A stretch of 64,000 bases of DNA from Prochilodus magdalenae. Lineage: Eukaryota > Chordata > Actinopteri > Characiformes > Prochilodontidae. Location of the stretch: NCBI GenBank assembly GCA_024036415.1, contig JAMWET010000809.1, positions 124,001 to 188,000 of the forward strand, given 5' to 3'. How positions within the stretch are numbered: the first letter of the stretch is position 1; every line of letters begins with the position of its first letter. Of this stretch, positions 12,316 through 27,300 are shown piece by piece. The position numbers and the translations under genes were made by a program. The notes beneath the pieces were generated by a model, which saw only the letters and a list, made by a program, of their open reading frames with translations, did no database searches and was not told the DNA's origin.

Positions 12316-15300
12316 TATATATATATATGAGACAGAGAGACAGACAGACAGACAGACAGACAACGAAAAGCAATAATGCATGGGGGATGATATAGGAGAA
12401 AATAGAGGGCGAACAAGAGTAAAGAGCAAAAAAAAATAAAGGTGGAACATAAAGGAGGGAACAATAGAATGTAAAGTAGGAATGTAGAAGACTAATAGAA
12501 GATATAGGTGAAATATACAGTATCTCTTAGTGAGTACACCCCTCACATAAAAAAAAAAAATATATATATATATATATCTTTTCATGGCACAACACTGAAG
12601 ATATGACACTTTGATACAATGTTAAGTAGTCAGTGTACAGCTTGTATAACAGTGTAAATTTGCTGTGCCCTCAAAATAACTCAACACACAACCAATAATG
12701 TCTAAACAGCTGGCAATACAAGTGAGTAATTGTGCCCAATTAGCAATTTCCCTTCCCTGGTGCCATGTTACTGGTTAGTGTCACAAGGTCTCAGGTGTGA
12801 ATGGGGAGCAGATGTGTTAAATTTGGTGTTATCGCTTTCACACTCTCTCATACTGGTCACTGGAAATTTAACATGGCACCTCGTGGCAAAGAACTCTGTG
12901 AGGATCTGAAAAAACAGAAAACAGTGTTGCTCTACGTAAAGATGGCCTAGGCTATAAGAAGATTGCCAACACCCTGAAACTGAGCTGCAGCATACCAATA
13001 GAAGGTCTACCAGAGAAGTTAGGTCCACGTGCTCAGCGTCATATCCAGATGTTGTCTTTTGAAAATAGATGTAGGGGCTACCAGCATAGCTCCAGAGTTT
13101 AAAGGGGTGTGGGGTCTGTCTCTCAGTGCTTAGACCATACGCCGCACACTGTGTGATATTGGTCTGTATGGCTGTCGTCCCAGAAGGAAGCCCCTTCTAA
13201 AGGTGATGTACATGAAAGCCCTCAAACAGTTTGCTGAAGGACATGGATTACTGGAATCATGTCCTGTGGTCTGATGAGACCAAGAAACCTATTTTGTTCA
13301 GATGCGTGTGTGGCGGCAACCAGGTGAGGAGCACAAAGACAAAGTCTCCAGACCTAAAACTTATTGAGCATCTGTGGGGTATCCTCACAGACAGTGGAGG
13401 AGCACAAAGTCTCTAACATCCACCAGCTCCGTGATGTGGTCATGGAGGAGTAGAAGAGGATTCCAATGGCAACCTGTAAAGCTCTAGTGAATTCCATGCC
13501 CAAGGGAGTCAAGGCAGTTCTGGAAAATGATGGCCACACAAAATATTGACACTTTGGGCACAATTTGGCCATTTTCACTTAGTGGTGTACTCACTTTCGT
13601 TGTGAGTGGTTTAGACATTAATGGCTGTGTGTTGATTTATTTTGAGGTCACAACAAATTTACACGTTGTACAAGCTGTACAGTGACTACTTTACATTGAA
13701 TCAAAGTGTCATATCTTCAGTGTTGTCCCATGAAAAGATATTATAAAATATTTACAAAAATGTGCGGGGTGTACTCATTTTTGTGAGATACTGTGTATTT
13801 AATTGCAAATAGTAAAACATAAAGAGGGAACATACAGAGAATTGATAAGACAATGTGAAATGTTAGAATGTAAGGGGAATATCAGGGTGAATCATAGAAC
13901 ATGAGGTTTGAACAATAGAAAATATAGATAGAACATAAATGGGGAACAGTTTTACACAAAGTGGGAACCAACGAATGCAATATAAAAAGCACCAATAGAA
14001 CATAAAGGTGGAACATAAAAGGGGACAGTAGAACATAATGAGAGGGTGTATAATATAAAATAAAGGTGAAACTTTAAGAAGGAACATAAAAGGATGTAAA
14101 AGTTGGGGGAGAACATTTTAGTTGCGCCGTGAAACATAGCAGAGCAACAGCCGATCATAGAAGGTGGAACACAGGGTGGGGCAATAGAACATGACAGGGT
14201 TGTGCATAACTGAAAGATATAGAATGTAAAAGGGGAACATAAAGGGGAATAGCAGATAATAAAAGAGGACTGTTAGCGCTTATCATAGATTATCATCGTT
14301 TCTCAAAACTCTTGTGCATTGTCTAACCAGTGGTTTATATCCCCTTTCTTTTAACCTGCTCGTAGCTTCTACAGCTTTCAGTACAGCTAATTTGTTTGAT
14401 GGTGTACAACCGAAACAACGACTTTCTGTCTCTGTTCTTCTTAAACAGATCATTCTAGAGAAGTGCCTGTTCATGTAAACTGAAGGTTCTGATCTCTTTA
14501 AATGTTCTGTAACTAGTCTACAGATTCTTTTTAAGAGGGTAAAATGACTTTAAAACGCTTCTATTACAAATATGCTTACTAAAGAGCTTTTCAGTGAATG
14601 AGGGTGAAGAACCTTATTACCACGTCACTGTAATGCTCATTTTGTATTGTCGTTACAGAATTGTAAGCCCAAGCCAGGGACAATCTGAGATTGTGTTGAT
14701 TAGAGCGCAGTGTCTGCCATAATAAAGCACCCCTGGAGCAGAGAGGTAGTTCCAGTGTAATTAGCCTTAGCATTAAGAACACCAACAGAACCAAGCAGTC
14801 CCTGTTTTTCTTTTTTTTTATGTTGTTTTATTCCAGTTGTTTGAGTGAAGCTTGTGCTTTTCTACAAACTGCAAATGAGTAAAGCTGAAGAATTTTTAAC
14901 ATGCCAAAGCTTTTATTAGTGTTATCTACTAAACATATAGAGACTTTACTGACCCGTTTGAGTGTTTGTTTGAATAAAGTTTTAAGCCTGTTATCAAACA
15001 CACATTTTTAATGTCAAAGTAGTTCAAACACCAGTTTCATAATGTAACCACTGTCTTTAAGAAGCTATACTTCATATGATCTTTAATATTGAGTTTCAGG
15101 AATTGATCAGCATTGGCTAAGATAACACTAATATATATACAGCTCTGAAAAATTGACCAAAATGAGCAGTTCTGTTTAATTCTATACACTACTGGAAACA
15201 TGTCTCCCAAATTCCAGATCAAATATTATATTTAAGATCTGTTTATTTCGAAAATGACTAATGAGCCCTCAGAAGCTTGTAGTTTGAACCATGCTCGCTG

Positions 15301-18300
15301 TGTATTTCACCCCAGCCACCGCTCGCCAGTCTTTCTGTAGGTCACTTGAGGTCATCTTACGGTGGTTAAATGACATTCAGAATGAAAAGCTCCATTTTAA
15401 TTATTACAATGTTAAAAAAAAGTGTAAATAACTTAAAACGATTAAATGATACTAAAATCAAATCTGGTGTTATAATAAAAGCCCCCTTACAGAATGTTAT
15501 TACTTGAAATGGTGCCTGATCCTGGAGACTTATTCTTGTCAGTAGTTTTAAATGCCAAGCAGTTTGTCAAAACCCCCCTCAGGTCTTACCAGTCTAGAAG
15601 ATGTGAGTTTATGTTGCATCAGATTTCATCCCTATGTTGTCCAAAAGCATCTAGAGTGCTAAAAACCAACACCAGTGTTAACTTTTGACATGTAGACATC
15701 CTTAATGGACCATCAATGGACCATTCTTCATAGCTTATTGTTCATTTTAGTTACATACCCTGTATTTTTAAACTGCAAATCTACGAATGCTCATGTAAAA
15801 ACAACAGATCAGACACATCTGAACTCTCTGGACGTGATACTAATATGAGCATGTTCAACTGATATCACTCTGTCCAGCACTTCCGACCAGATTGTCCAGC
15901 TGTTACGTGGTGAAGTGTTCGGGACATTCTATGTTTAAACTTGAATAACTTTGTTGTTGTTTAAAATATCAAAACATTAAACTTGGTAGGTAGAACTTTT
16001 AGTTAATCACGCATGGTACACTACTCTGCTACTGTCCTACTGTGAAATCCGCAGACAGATCTATGCTACATCTGCTGAGTCATTTATGTTTATTGTTTCA
16101 TGTATTAGATAGTTAACGGGACCATGGTCTGAGCGTTTTCACAGAAAAAAAAAAAGAAAAGGTTAGCGGACGGCAAAATCTTGGTATGATCTCTGTGGTC
16201 TGGAACTGTGGAACCCATGACACAATTAGCGAGAGGGCGTAGTGCTGCTGTCACCATGTAAAGTTGTTGTTTTCTGAACAAAACCAGGAGAACGAGTGAA
16301 AATAAACAGCAACAAAATGACCCATGAGTGGTCTACTGAAAAAAGAACACGTTCAGCCATGTTGTTTTATGGGGTTGTCAGCCCCAACCACCCACATCCA
16401 GATATGTAATGGCTCAGCTCTCAAACCAGTGGAAATGGGGGTCTGTTTTTAATAGGTATGATAGATCTAGTGAACCGGCACTAGCTCTAGGTCTGGCACT
16501 TTGTTTGTAGAAAAGAGGCATTAGTGGCTTTAATCTTCTTCGTTACTAATTGAGATTCAAAAGATAATGTGGTTTTTAAGATGGGATGCATGTGTTATGT
16601 ACAGCTAGATTTCATGCATGTCACCAGTAAGCATAAACTGAAGAACTGATAACTAATTCCATAAACCAGTTTATGTTTTGTATTCTTTTATTGTTTGTTT
16701 ATGTAAATTTTTTATCATATAATGTTTGCATGCAGTATTACAGGTGTTACTGAAAAGCTGATTTATGATGATAATTTATATAAAGTGCATTGTATCACAT
16801 GACAAAGTGCCCACCTGTAGGCTTAGTCGTTAATGAGCTAAAGTATAGTTGTATACATTGTACATGTATAGTATATTTTATGTTTCCAAGATCAATGTCG
16901 AACTCTTTTGCCAGAAAACGAGAGTTAATAGGGCTTGACAATTCTTCTCCTATCTACAACTGACCATCACATCAGTCAATAAAGCATTTTTCGGTATGCC
17001 AAACTGGCAATATTGTTAGTTGGAAAGCTTGATTTCTGAAATATTACATATCAGTGAGTTAGAAAGCTACAGAACCAATAATAAGTATGTCAGAAATGAA
17101 AATCAATTTGTTTTTGTTTTTTTTCTGCCACTAATCTTCTTTACTTGTTATTGATTTGTTTGTTAACAGGAGGAAAACAGCTTGAAGGAACTCAGGATTG
17201 TCCTTGAGATTCTTAGGAATTGCCTGTACCAAAATAAGGAATGCAAGGTACCAGTCAATATTTTCTTATCTTCTAAGATAAAAGTGCTTTGGGGTCATGA
17301 AGCCGTCTGTGGTCTTCTGTCTTTTTGATAACTGATAAGACTGTATATAAAGATATTAATCGGATCATTTTGAAAGTACAGAATCCGAAAAGTTCTTTGT
17401 CATAGTTGAAAAAAGATAAATTGAATCTAGTATACTTTTTTGCAATTGTTCTTGTTGTTTAGTTTTGACAAACTTACACAGTAAAGTCAGTAAATAGTGT
17501 CATACACAATTTAGTCCTTACTAACTAGGGGAACCTTTCACACCAGCTGTTTGTGTTACTTGTCAACCCATCAGTAAAGCGCAAGAAGTGCAAAAAAATA
17601 AGTTCAAATTGTCTGACCAAGTGATACACATCCCTTGTGTTGGCTACTGTTGGGAACTCACACGAATCTCACCTTCTTTGTATAGTGGGATATCACTTGG
17701 TGAGAAAGCTGCTAATGTTTTTTTTGTTGTTGTTGTTGTTGATCTGTTTGTCGTCTTTATAAACTTTTATCAAAACAATGACACGCCTGTTTGTAGTAAT
17801 ACATCATTCTTAACAACCTTGGATTTACTAGATCTCAAGACAAAAATTATATTTTATATATTTGTTGTTATTTCATTCGTTTTAATTTTTAAAGTCTTGT
17901 TTTAACTGGTAAAAATCATTTGACTAGCATTCAGCAGAGCTACTGCCTGCTCATTTCCATCTATAGGTTGAAGAATATAAAATTGCATTATGATCAACCC
18001 TATATGTACTGTATATTAACCACAAACAACAATACGTAACTGTAATTATTACTGTAATTTTTTTCCAAATATGGAAGAAAACAATAAAAACAAAATATAA
18101 ATGTGCATACTGTCATTATAAAATGAAATTTCATTATTTAGAATATTCCTTAAATATTTTAATAACAATATAGGGGAATGTTAAGCCCCCCTAAAACTGG
18201 ACTAAAAACTCCCCTGTTATTCCAAAACTGCTGCAAGTGACTCTCTGCCCTGATCATCAGGCAGCGTATTTCTGACCATTTCATGTAATACATTTCTCTG

Positions 18301-21300
18301 AAGGAGCTTTTAGAGGTGGATGTCTGATTCCTATCACCACTATTGTAAACAATTCGTTAAGCTCGTTAAGCTTCCCCAGAATGAAGAATTTCACGCCAGT
18401 CTGTTCGAATGGTTTTGTGTGTAATTATGCAGGCATTTCTCGATAACAAATATTAAAAAAAATGTAATAATATTTTTGCTAGACTCAGATTTAGCGTAGC
18501 AGTGTTAACTGTGTAAATAACTCCTGTGTTTTCTCTCAGGATGTAGCTACGGATCTGAGGCTGACCACTACCCTGCTGGCTCTGTGGCCATGGCTCCTTC
18601 TGCACGACTCGATAATGACCGCTGCCCTAGAGCTGCTGTGTGTGTACACAGCCAACTGCAGTACAGGTGAGAAATTGAGACTGGGGTGAAGGGAAAACAC
18701 AGTACAGCAAAGAGGGGGCGTCAAAAAAACGAAACTGAAATAGACAGACCAAGCCCATTTTCCTGTAAAAGGGCTGTCACTGAAGTGAAATCATGCAGTT
18801 TAATGTAAAACAACCTGATTCCAAAAGACAGCATGTGTAGAAGAACACATGTAGCAGATCAAAAATGACTTAAATACTTAAAGAGCCATAGAATGGCATA
18901 GAATAGAAAAACTGCATTTACATCTTCACACCTAACCTGTTCAGAGCATAGAACGGGCATATCATGAACCTCAATCTCTAGTATCACTGTATTTGTGAAG
19001 GAAGGGCGAAAAACAAGATGTTTCTAAAATCCTAGACTCCACCCAATCCTGATTCCACCCAAATTAACACCCCTAAAATTTAGTTTGTAACATTTAAAAA
19101 AAAAATTCTGAACTGGCATGGTTGCTGTTCATCTTTAAACAAAGCTGAAGTTGGCTTCTTGTTTTCCATCTTATTAATTGAGTGTTCCACTCCACTATAC
19201 ATGCTTGGATGTGGCACCATTTAGGGTGGAATAGAAATGTTTGCGACTCAAGCTGTCCAACAGGAAGCCAATTTCCACTCCCACGTCTTCAAGAACATCC
19301 TGGACAACTTTAATTCCAAGATGTTAGTTTTCTCTACACATTTGACTCCAGACAGTTTTTCAAACATTGATCAGTATCAAGGTTTTTCGCAATAATGAGA
19401 GATCTCCAGTTTTACCTTAACAACCCCAACAGCAACCTGTAAGCAGCTGTCAAGCTGTGTGATTTTTCCACCTTCCATTTTTCATCGTTTAAAGCAGATT
19501 ATCTCAAATTGAAAGTTTCATTGTGAGTAACAACCCTGATTAACTTTGTGCTGATGTGCCGAGGTTCATTTACAGTGGGGCAAAAAAGTATTTAGTCAAC
19601 GACTGATTTTGCAAGTTCTCCTACGTAAAGATGAGAGAGGTCTGTAATTTTCATCATAGGTACACTTCAACTATGAGAGATAAATTGGAAAAAAAAAACA
19701 GGAAATCACATTGTAGGATTTTTAAAGAATTTATTTGTAAATTATGGTGGAAAATAAGTATTTGGTCAATAACAACTCAACCCAACTGTAGTTCTGGGAT
19801 TTTTGCTCACCGTTCTCATGATCATTTTCACCCCACGAGATGAGATCTTGCGTGGTGCCCCAGATCGAGGAAGATTATCAATGGTCTTGTTAGTCTTCCA
19901 TTTTCTTACAATTGCTCTCACAGTTGATTTATTCACACCAACCTGCTTGCCTGTTGTAGGTTGAGTCTGACTGTTTGAGGCTGTGGACAGTGGTCTTTAA
20001 TACAGATAACGAGTGGTTGACTAAATACTTTTTTGCCCTACTGTATTTTCCTGCCTTTTTCTGTTTATCCAAACTAACTAATCAGAGAAGAGCTAATCCA
20101 ATTAGGCATAAATGCACCATACAAGGCAAAACCGCAAATCATAGGGTGTAAATGGGTCTGTAAAACGGCATTTACATACCTTATTTGTAGACATCAGAGA
20201 ACTTCTTTAAAAATTCCAAAATGTATTCTGGGGCACTTTTAAAGGTGTGACGATTTCAATATATGTAAAAATCAAAGTGAAAATGTATTGCTGATACAGT
20301 TTTGTGGGCATCTTCTCTTTTGAAAACCGCAGCCAACAAGGCATCTGAGTGCTGCCTTTCTAAATAAAAAGTGTCAGAAGTCATGGGGCTTGTGCGGTGG
20401 ACACACCCAAACACTCAATGTATGGCATTTATTTGGGTGACTTTTGTTGGACAGCTCTATAAAATAATTTTTTAACAGTTTACAAATATAAAAAACTAAA
20501 CAAAAAAATAAGTACATTTACATTTCTGGCATTTAGCTGACGCTCTTATCCGGAGCGACTTACAAGTTAATCACATTACAGGTAGGCCAATGTAGTGTTA
20601 GGAATCTTGCCCAAGGACTCTTATTGGTGTAGCACAGCATCACCCAGACCAGGATTCGAACCCCAGTTTCCCACGTGCAGTGGTGGCTACTTGGCGGGTG
20701 GTGGTGTTATCCGCTGAGCTACGCTAACCAAAATTAAAGTTAATTAAAGTAATTAACAGATAAAGTGTAATCTGGGATTAAAGATGTTTAGAAATTTAAA
20801 AAACATGGTCAGTAATTAAACATTGGCTAAAATGTTTGTAGTGTTACATAAGAAAATAAAATCACACCAAAATGTGTTTTAGCCCCTTAAAGTAGGAATC
20901 AACCATTTGCATATCAGTCGTGTGTGATGTGTATAATTTTACTTCTAAAATAGCTGTAGTCACTTAGTCATTGTGCATCTGCAACTCACACCATCTAAAC
21001 AGTATGAGCTTTTAAAGTCAGTGTAAAAGTTCATGATAGTAAAGGACAATAGTAATACCGTAGGAGGTGACTGAGCCTACTGTAACAGAGCTGAGTCACA
21101 GCTCCATACTGTAAGTGCTATTGTGGTCCTGATGACGTCCTCCTCACAGAGGAGTGACGGCAGCTTACAGGCTACAAAAGCGACTGTGTTTGTTCTGTAG
21201 TGTCACTGCGTGGCTGGGTGGGACTGAGCGGTGGGTTTAAAGACTGAAACTTTCCATTACAGCTCAAAATAAATGCAGCCAAACGTTCAGCCGAAAACTG

Positions 21301-24300
21301 CTGGCAGTAAGAGACAATTCAGTTCCGTTCTTAAACTTACTGTAGAGACAAGTATGGTTTACAGTTACTGAAGTAAGTCTCAGCCGAAGCTAATCTGTTG
21401 TGCATTACTAACCACGAACTGAAAATGAAATGTTTGACCTTTCAGCAAATGTTGAAATCAAGCTGTGTCTGGAAACCAGACAGGTTTAGAACAGACTACT
21501 TTAAAGCTGATCTTTCTTCTGTTTATTTGTGGCTTTGGAGATTGAAAACCTTGAATGAAATACACACCTCCACCTGCACTTTATTTTTTATTGGGTTCTA
21601 CACTGTGTATTGCTATGAAGAGCAGAATGCAGAATACAGTACTAGTGCAATAGGCAGTGTACAGTAAACAGTATAGTGTTTTAGCACAACCAAGTGTATT
21701 TAGTATCCAAAAAAAGATTGGAGGCTTTTTTTTTTTTGTAAGCCAGCCCAGCCCCCCCTGCTCACGCAAATTAGTGCTGTTAAACAGAATGTACAGACAA
21801 TCTTACACTTTACTTCTAATTGTGTAAAAATACACTATACAAACACTCTGCATAACAGAGGGTAATGTTAGTATAGTTACCTAGCTAAAAAAAAAGGCAA
21901 ATATTGCTCAGCACTGCCTTCAAAGGCACAACACTAAGTTTAAATTTGCCAACCTTGGAAAATGATAATGATGAAATGAGTATGTAATAATTCTCCCAGG
22001 CGTAAGTTTGGACGTATGGGGTGTTTGTACCCGCTACCCCTGATTATTTCTCATGTAAATATAAATGGTGATCTGACTTCTATTTACAAACTCATTTGAC
22101 CTCATCCTAAAAAAAGTGCATGCTTTCATTGCTGTAATGATATAGTCCATGTTGGTCGTATATGCATGAGCTAATGGAACACTGTTCAGTAAAACAGGAT
22201 GCGGCTTCACACCTGCGTTGCTGCAATCACTAGAACAATACAATAGTGTTTTTTCTTTATTCTTCTTTCTTACTGTTTAGTAGCGTGTGGGTGGCCTGTT
22301 CAGAGTGATTTTTGTCGCTTGCAGTACAACGCTGTCTGTAACGGCACTACTTCAGGACGATAACAGCAGCAGGAAGTGTTAAAAATTCAGGAAGAATGTG
22401 TTAAGTTGTTTTACTTGGCCCTCAGCCTTAACAGTGTCATCTCTACCACAAAATAAAAAAATAATATACATCCAACATTCGTTGCTTCATTACCTGACAT
22501 GATGTTGATCATTGCTGTCATGTATTTTTCATACTAAGCAATTATATGAGGTACATTTCCCCCATAATCTCTGGCTCTGAACTACAAGGTTATTAAAAAG
22601 TCAAAACACTTATATGACTACATACATGCTAACACTCTTGTGCACAGAAATGACATAGGACCTACAACTTCACCAAAACACTCCATGCAAACCAGGAAGA
22701 TTTGTCTAGTATTGTAGTCAGAGTGAAACACGTTCTATTTCCATTTAGATCTGGTGTTGTAGCTACACATATGCATGCAAAGTATACCCAGTGAATAACT
22801 TTGCTATCTCTTTAAGACATCTACATGTAAAAGTAAGATTACATTTATAGGAAGTGCACACAGTGGTATCTGAAACACACCACTTGTATGGGTAAAGTCT
22901 GGTTACTCATTAGCATGTTCATTAGAATACTAGTACCATCTCCAGTCAGATCTCAGATAGGTCTGTATGATGAATGTAGCTGATTTTTCACTACTGAGTT
23001 TCACTACAAATCTTTTTTTTTATTTTTTTTATAACTATACTGAGAAACTGTTAAATTGTAGTCAGAGGTAGTTAATCAAACATTACAGTGGCATGAGGTT
23101 ATTACTACAGTTCTTGTAGAGTAATACAAGCAACATCTGTTGAATAAAACCCAACTAAACATTACAGACATTGATTTTTTTTTTTTTTTTAGTTCTCAGA
23201 CAATGTTAGCCCTTCACTGAATGATAGCAATGAAATTTGTTCCACAGCATCATCCCTGCCACTCAACAGTCTTTCATTCTTTTTATGTATTTGACGATCT
23301 GTCATCATGTTTATCATCATTTTCTCAAGTTATATACAGAATTTTTCCTCTTCCTGAGCAACTGCTCAGAAGTTTTGTCAGTGCTTATTTACCCAGTTAT
23401 ATAATCAGGCTTTTATAAGAATCTGAGCTGCCATGTGTAATCGCAGCCATATTGACGTCATACAGAGAAAAGCGTCTGTCTTGAAAGATCTCAGCTGTAT
23501 TTATAGTATGCGTGGGGGTGGAGAAGGTGTCATTTTTGCTTTTGTTTTTCTTTTTTTTCAGCGGTTATGATGAAATCTAATCTATCAATGAGTTTCCAAA
23601 CTTGATGCACATACATGCCTGCTAAAATTGTCATCTGAGAACTCTTTCTCCTGTTTGTAAATGTCGATGAGTTGATTACTTGTTTAGTGACAGTACCAGA
23701 AGTTTGGCAAAAACCAATTACAGTATTAGATCAGAAGCAGAGCTTGATTTGACCAATGTGATGTCCAGGGCAAGATTTTGGCTGGTGCCCCTTAGACAGT
23801 GAAATCCAGGGTTATTAAAGTACCTAAGCCGCATTATACCCTATAACATAACATTCTAAACACAAAACAAAAGTCCATTACACCTAGCACTGATACACAG
23901 AACATGGATTCAGTGAGCACTTCTCTTACATGGTGCATGCTGTTTGCTATACATATGCAATTAATTAAATAAAAAAATAATTCACTGTTATAAGCAGGGC
24001 TAACTCTGGCTAGCTTAGTCGACTATTTTGGCAGTAAGTATTTCCCTCAGGGCAGACAGTGGATGGTTCGTATAGGCAGCACATTTACAAGAAAAAAGGG
24101 AGTTTCTCTATGAAGCCCAAACACACTCATAGTCTTTCCAAATTTTCCTAACAAATGTAGAGTGGAAGTAACTGATGCTAACTCTTGCTAGCTAGCTAAT
24201 TTACATCTTTCTTTCTCTCTCTCTCGCGCTCTTGCTCTTGCTCTCTCTCGCTCTCTTACAGCATGTAGTGCTGTCTGTGGTAGTAGCTCTAGTTTAGGCC

Positions 24301-27300
24301 AGTCCACTGTACCCAGAGTTCCAGTGACGAACTCGCTGATGCATGGGGTGATGAAGCTGGCAGCTCAGGGTGTCCCCGACAACAGCAGCATACACAGCCT
24401 GGCCTTTTCTCTGCTGGCCAATCTCACCATCTCCAGAGACTGCAGAGGCCTGCTGCAGAAGGTACTGTATAGATCAAGCTGTATTTAGCCCTGTAAAATC
24501 AAAAGTTCCGCAAAAAAATCACATTTTGTACAATCGGTCTTTCAAACACCCGGGTTAAATGACATGCTGTATGATGTAAGCATGTTGTTTATAATAATAA
24601 TATAAAAAATAAGTTAAGGGGCCTCTATAAGGGACCAAACCTAAATGCAGCATTTCTTTGCTAATTATACTGCATAATTTCTACTTTCCTTTTACAAGTT
24701 TACAAGTTAGAAAATCATGTAAATTTACCCAAAGTGTTCATCAAGCTGTACAGAAACCATGTTTGCTACTGACTGCTGAACGGTTCCACATGGAGGCCAG
24801 TGTATGATGATTAGGCCTACTGTTAGCACAATGCAAATTAGGTCACTTGTTAGCTGCATTAGCTTCCAAAACTAAAGAAGCAAACTTCAGACACTAAACG
24901 TCTTGGCTGGTTTGGGTGTTTCTCCTCCTTCCATCCCTCCAGAAACTTGGCATAGCCCCCCCAAATGCTCTACAGTGGCAGCTGTTGGCAGGTGGCCATA
25001 TCTTTACTTACTTGGGTTAAAAGGGTGGATTAAGAGTTGTTACATTTTGATGCAAATCAGATCCCTCTGCTGGGTTTTCCGAAGCACACAAACTCGTGCT
25101 AACATTAGCTCTAATGCTAACACAGTCCTCCTTGTGGGACTGATCTGTCTGCCTGATCTGTCTGAATTCAGTGGTTGGTCAATCGCAGCTATTGGTTATT
25201 TATTGATGCTCAGTCTCAGCCTTTGCTTTTGAGACTAAGATCAGCATTTATTGAAATTTTAGACAAAATGCTTGAAAGTAAAGTGCAAGAAAAATGTAAG
25301 CTTTGTGATAAAAATGGTAGAAGTAATGCTTCCAGGCAAGCTACCCTGTTGTTCAGGGTAATGCAGAGTAAAAGGACCTAATATGTATGTTTTTTTCTTC
25401 TGTAAAGAAAATGATAGTCATTTTCATTTAAATGTATAAATAGAAGAAAACAGGCAACACTGAGCTCTACTACATGGTATTGACACTACCATGACATAAA
25501 CATGTCATGCAAAAAATTGATGTCAAGCAATTTAAGTGTTATTTTACACATACCGTGACGATGTCATGACAGCCAACCAGTACAGAGTACACAACAGAAA
25601 TTATCACAAGACATAAGCTGTCATAACATCAGACGTTATGTCCTCTGTCATCTCAGTCATTAGGAAGAACATTGAAAATATGATACTTATATAATAGAGC
25701 ACTTAACATCTGTAATGACCTGTAAGTGATTATGTTAGTTTTCAAGCAGGTGTGTTAGCAAAAATCTATTCATATAATGTACTCAGAGGTAAGTTTTAGC
25801 CAGGACTTTTAATTTCAGTGCCTCACTAAAGAACAGCATCAGAGTGTCAGTCCCAAGCACCAGTACATTCACTGTGCCTACCTGTCAGATTTCTAATTTA
25901 GTTTCACATAACAGACCTCGATAATTAAGGTGTGTTATTGTTTGAACTATTAGCCTTTTCTTTTCAGTGACATATATATCTGAAGTATGTCTGTTTTTCA
26001 TATTCAAGTTAAAGTGTAATAAGTAATATGATATATCCTTAAATCACTGTAACAGGGTCCAATTAATGATTGTTACTTCTAAGTCATATTCATATTAATA
26101 AATATATAATAAGAATATTAGAGCTTTTTCAGGAGTGCTCCTGAAAAAGCTCTAATATTCTTATTATATATTTTCCTGCAATACCCGTGCACATATGTAA
26201 GTTGCAAAATTAACCTTGATTCTGTTTAATATATATCTGTTTAATATCTATTAAATATCAAGCCCCTTGATATGTATTGTGTTGTGATGTCAGAAAAAAA
26301 ACATTATATTAACATTTACAGTACATATCCAATACATATTTTTAATTTTAATAAAGCTTGACTGTATATATGCCCAGACTTCACAAGAGCAGCATTTTAA
26401 AGCGCATTTTATTTAGCCCTTTGATATTTATTTATGACTGTTTTTGGTACATACAGCTACCTAAATGTAGTTTATATGTAGTTTTGTAAAGGAAAAAAAA
26501 GCCCTTTAATTTTGAAGATTTTTTTTTCATGTTCTCAGAGTAACTTCTTGCAGCACTTCCTGTCCGTCCCCATGCCCAGGCAGGGCAGTAAAGGCAGTGG
26601 TCCTGCCTCAGTCACTTTATCTCAGTGGCTGCAGCTGCTGCTGAGCATTTCTTATGGAGAGGACGGTCAAGTGATGATAGTGAAACTGCGCGGAGCTGTG
26701 GAGCTGCTGGCTGACCTGGCTCAGAGCATGCTGGGAGAAAACACACCCACTGCCCTCTTCATCCTCCACAACATCTGTTTCTGCTCGGCCAACAAGGCCA
26801 GAGTGCTTGCCTGCGGTAGGAGCTTTTACAGACCAGAGACCCATTTGGAAATAGAATACTTTTACTGGACTTGTTTAATGAACAGATTTAAGTAATGTGT
26901 TCACAGGTGATCCTCAAAGCAGAGAGGTTACTAAATATTATATATTATATAAATAAATTTTATATATATATATTACCAGCCAGTATTACTAATACTTTAA
27001 AGGGTCCATCAGTTTAACATCATTTTAAGTAAGGGTGATATATTTAGCAGAATTTTATTAATCTGTTTTAATATGATGCTTATACTGTGCGGACAAAATG
27101 AACACATATGATACTGTTATGTCTTTGTTTTCTCTCAGGTAAGGCTATAGAATTGCTAGTGTCGTGCCTGCATAACAGATCCCTAGAGATCCGTGCTGTG
27201 GGAGCTTCAGCTCTGTGGGCTCTGCTACACAACTACCAAAAGGTATCTGCCTCTATCAGTAATACCTGTGCACTGACACTATTACTCATTGCAATCTCAG

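Larger units (their letters stand above)
8709..17169 (+). other. RTTN intron, 8.5 kb, with nested Tc1 elements
   Basis: The largest RTTN intron here. Holds a GT-rich microsatellite (9738-9788), two Tc1-like elements (10685-12260 and 12518-13793), microsatellites and a minisatellite (12395-14275). Bases 14280-17169 are unassigned except for a MITE-like phrase at 15138-15190. Confidence 0.75.
18667..24261 (+). other. RTTN intron, 5.6 kb
   Basis: Holds an internally deleted Tc1 (19573-20043), a SINE (20512-20730) and a CT-rich tract at its 3' end (24206-24258). The rest, including 20740-24200, shows no recognisable gene or repeat to me. Confidence 0.6.
24462..26538 (+). other. RTTN intron, 2.1 kb
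   Basis: Contains a repeat rich in 'tgacata'/'tgtcatgac' phrases (25470-25640) and the large palindrome at 26100-26173. An open frame at 24903-25232 shows no recognisable domain and no flanking splice pattern. Confidence 0.6.

Noticed and set aside
26617..26844. Minus-strand open frame
   Set aside because: A shadow of the 277-nt RTTN exon on the plus strand.
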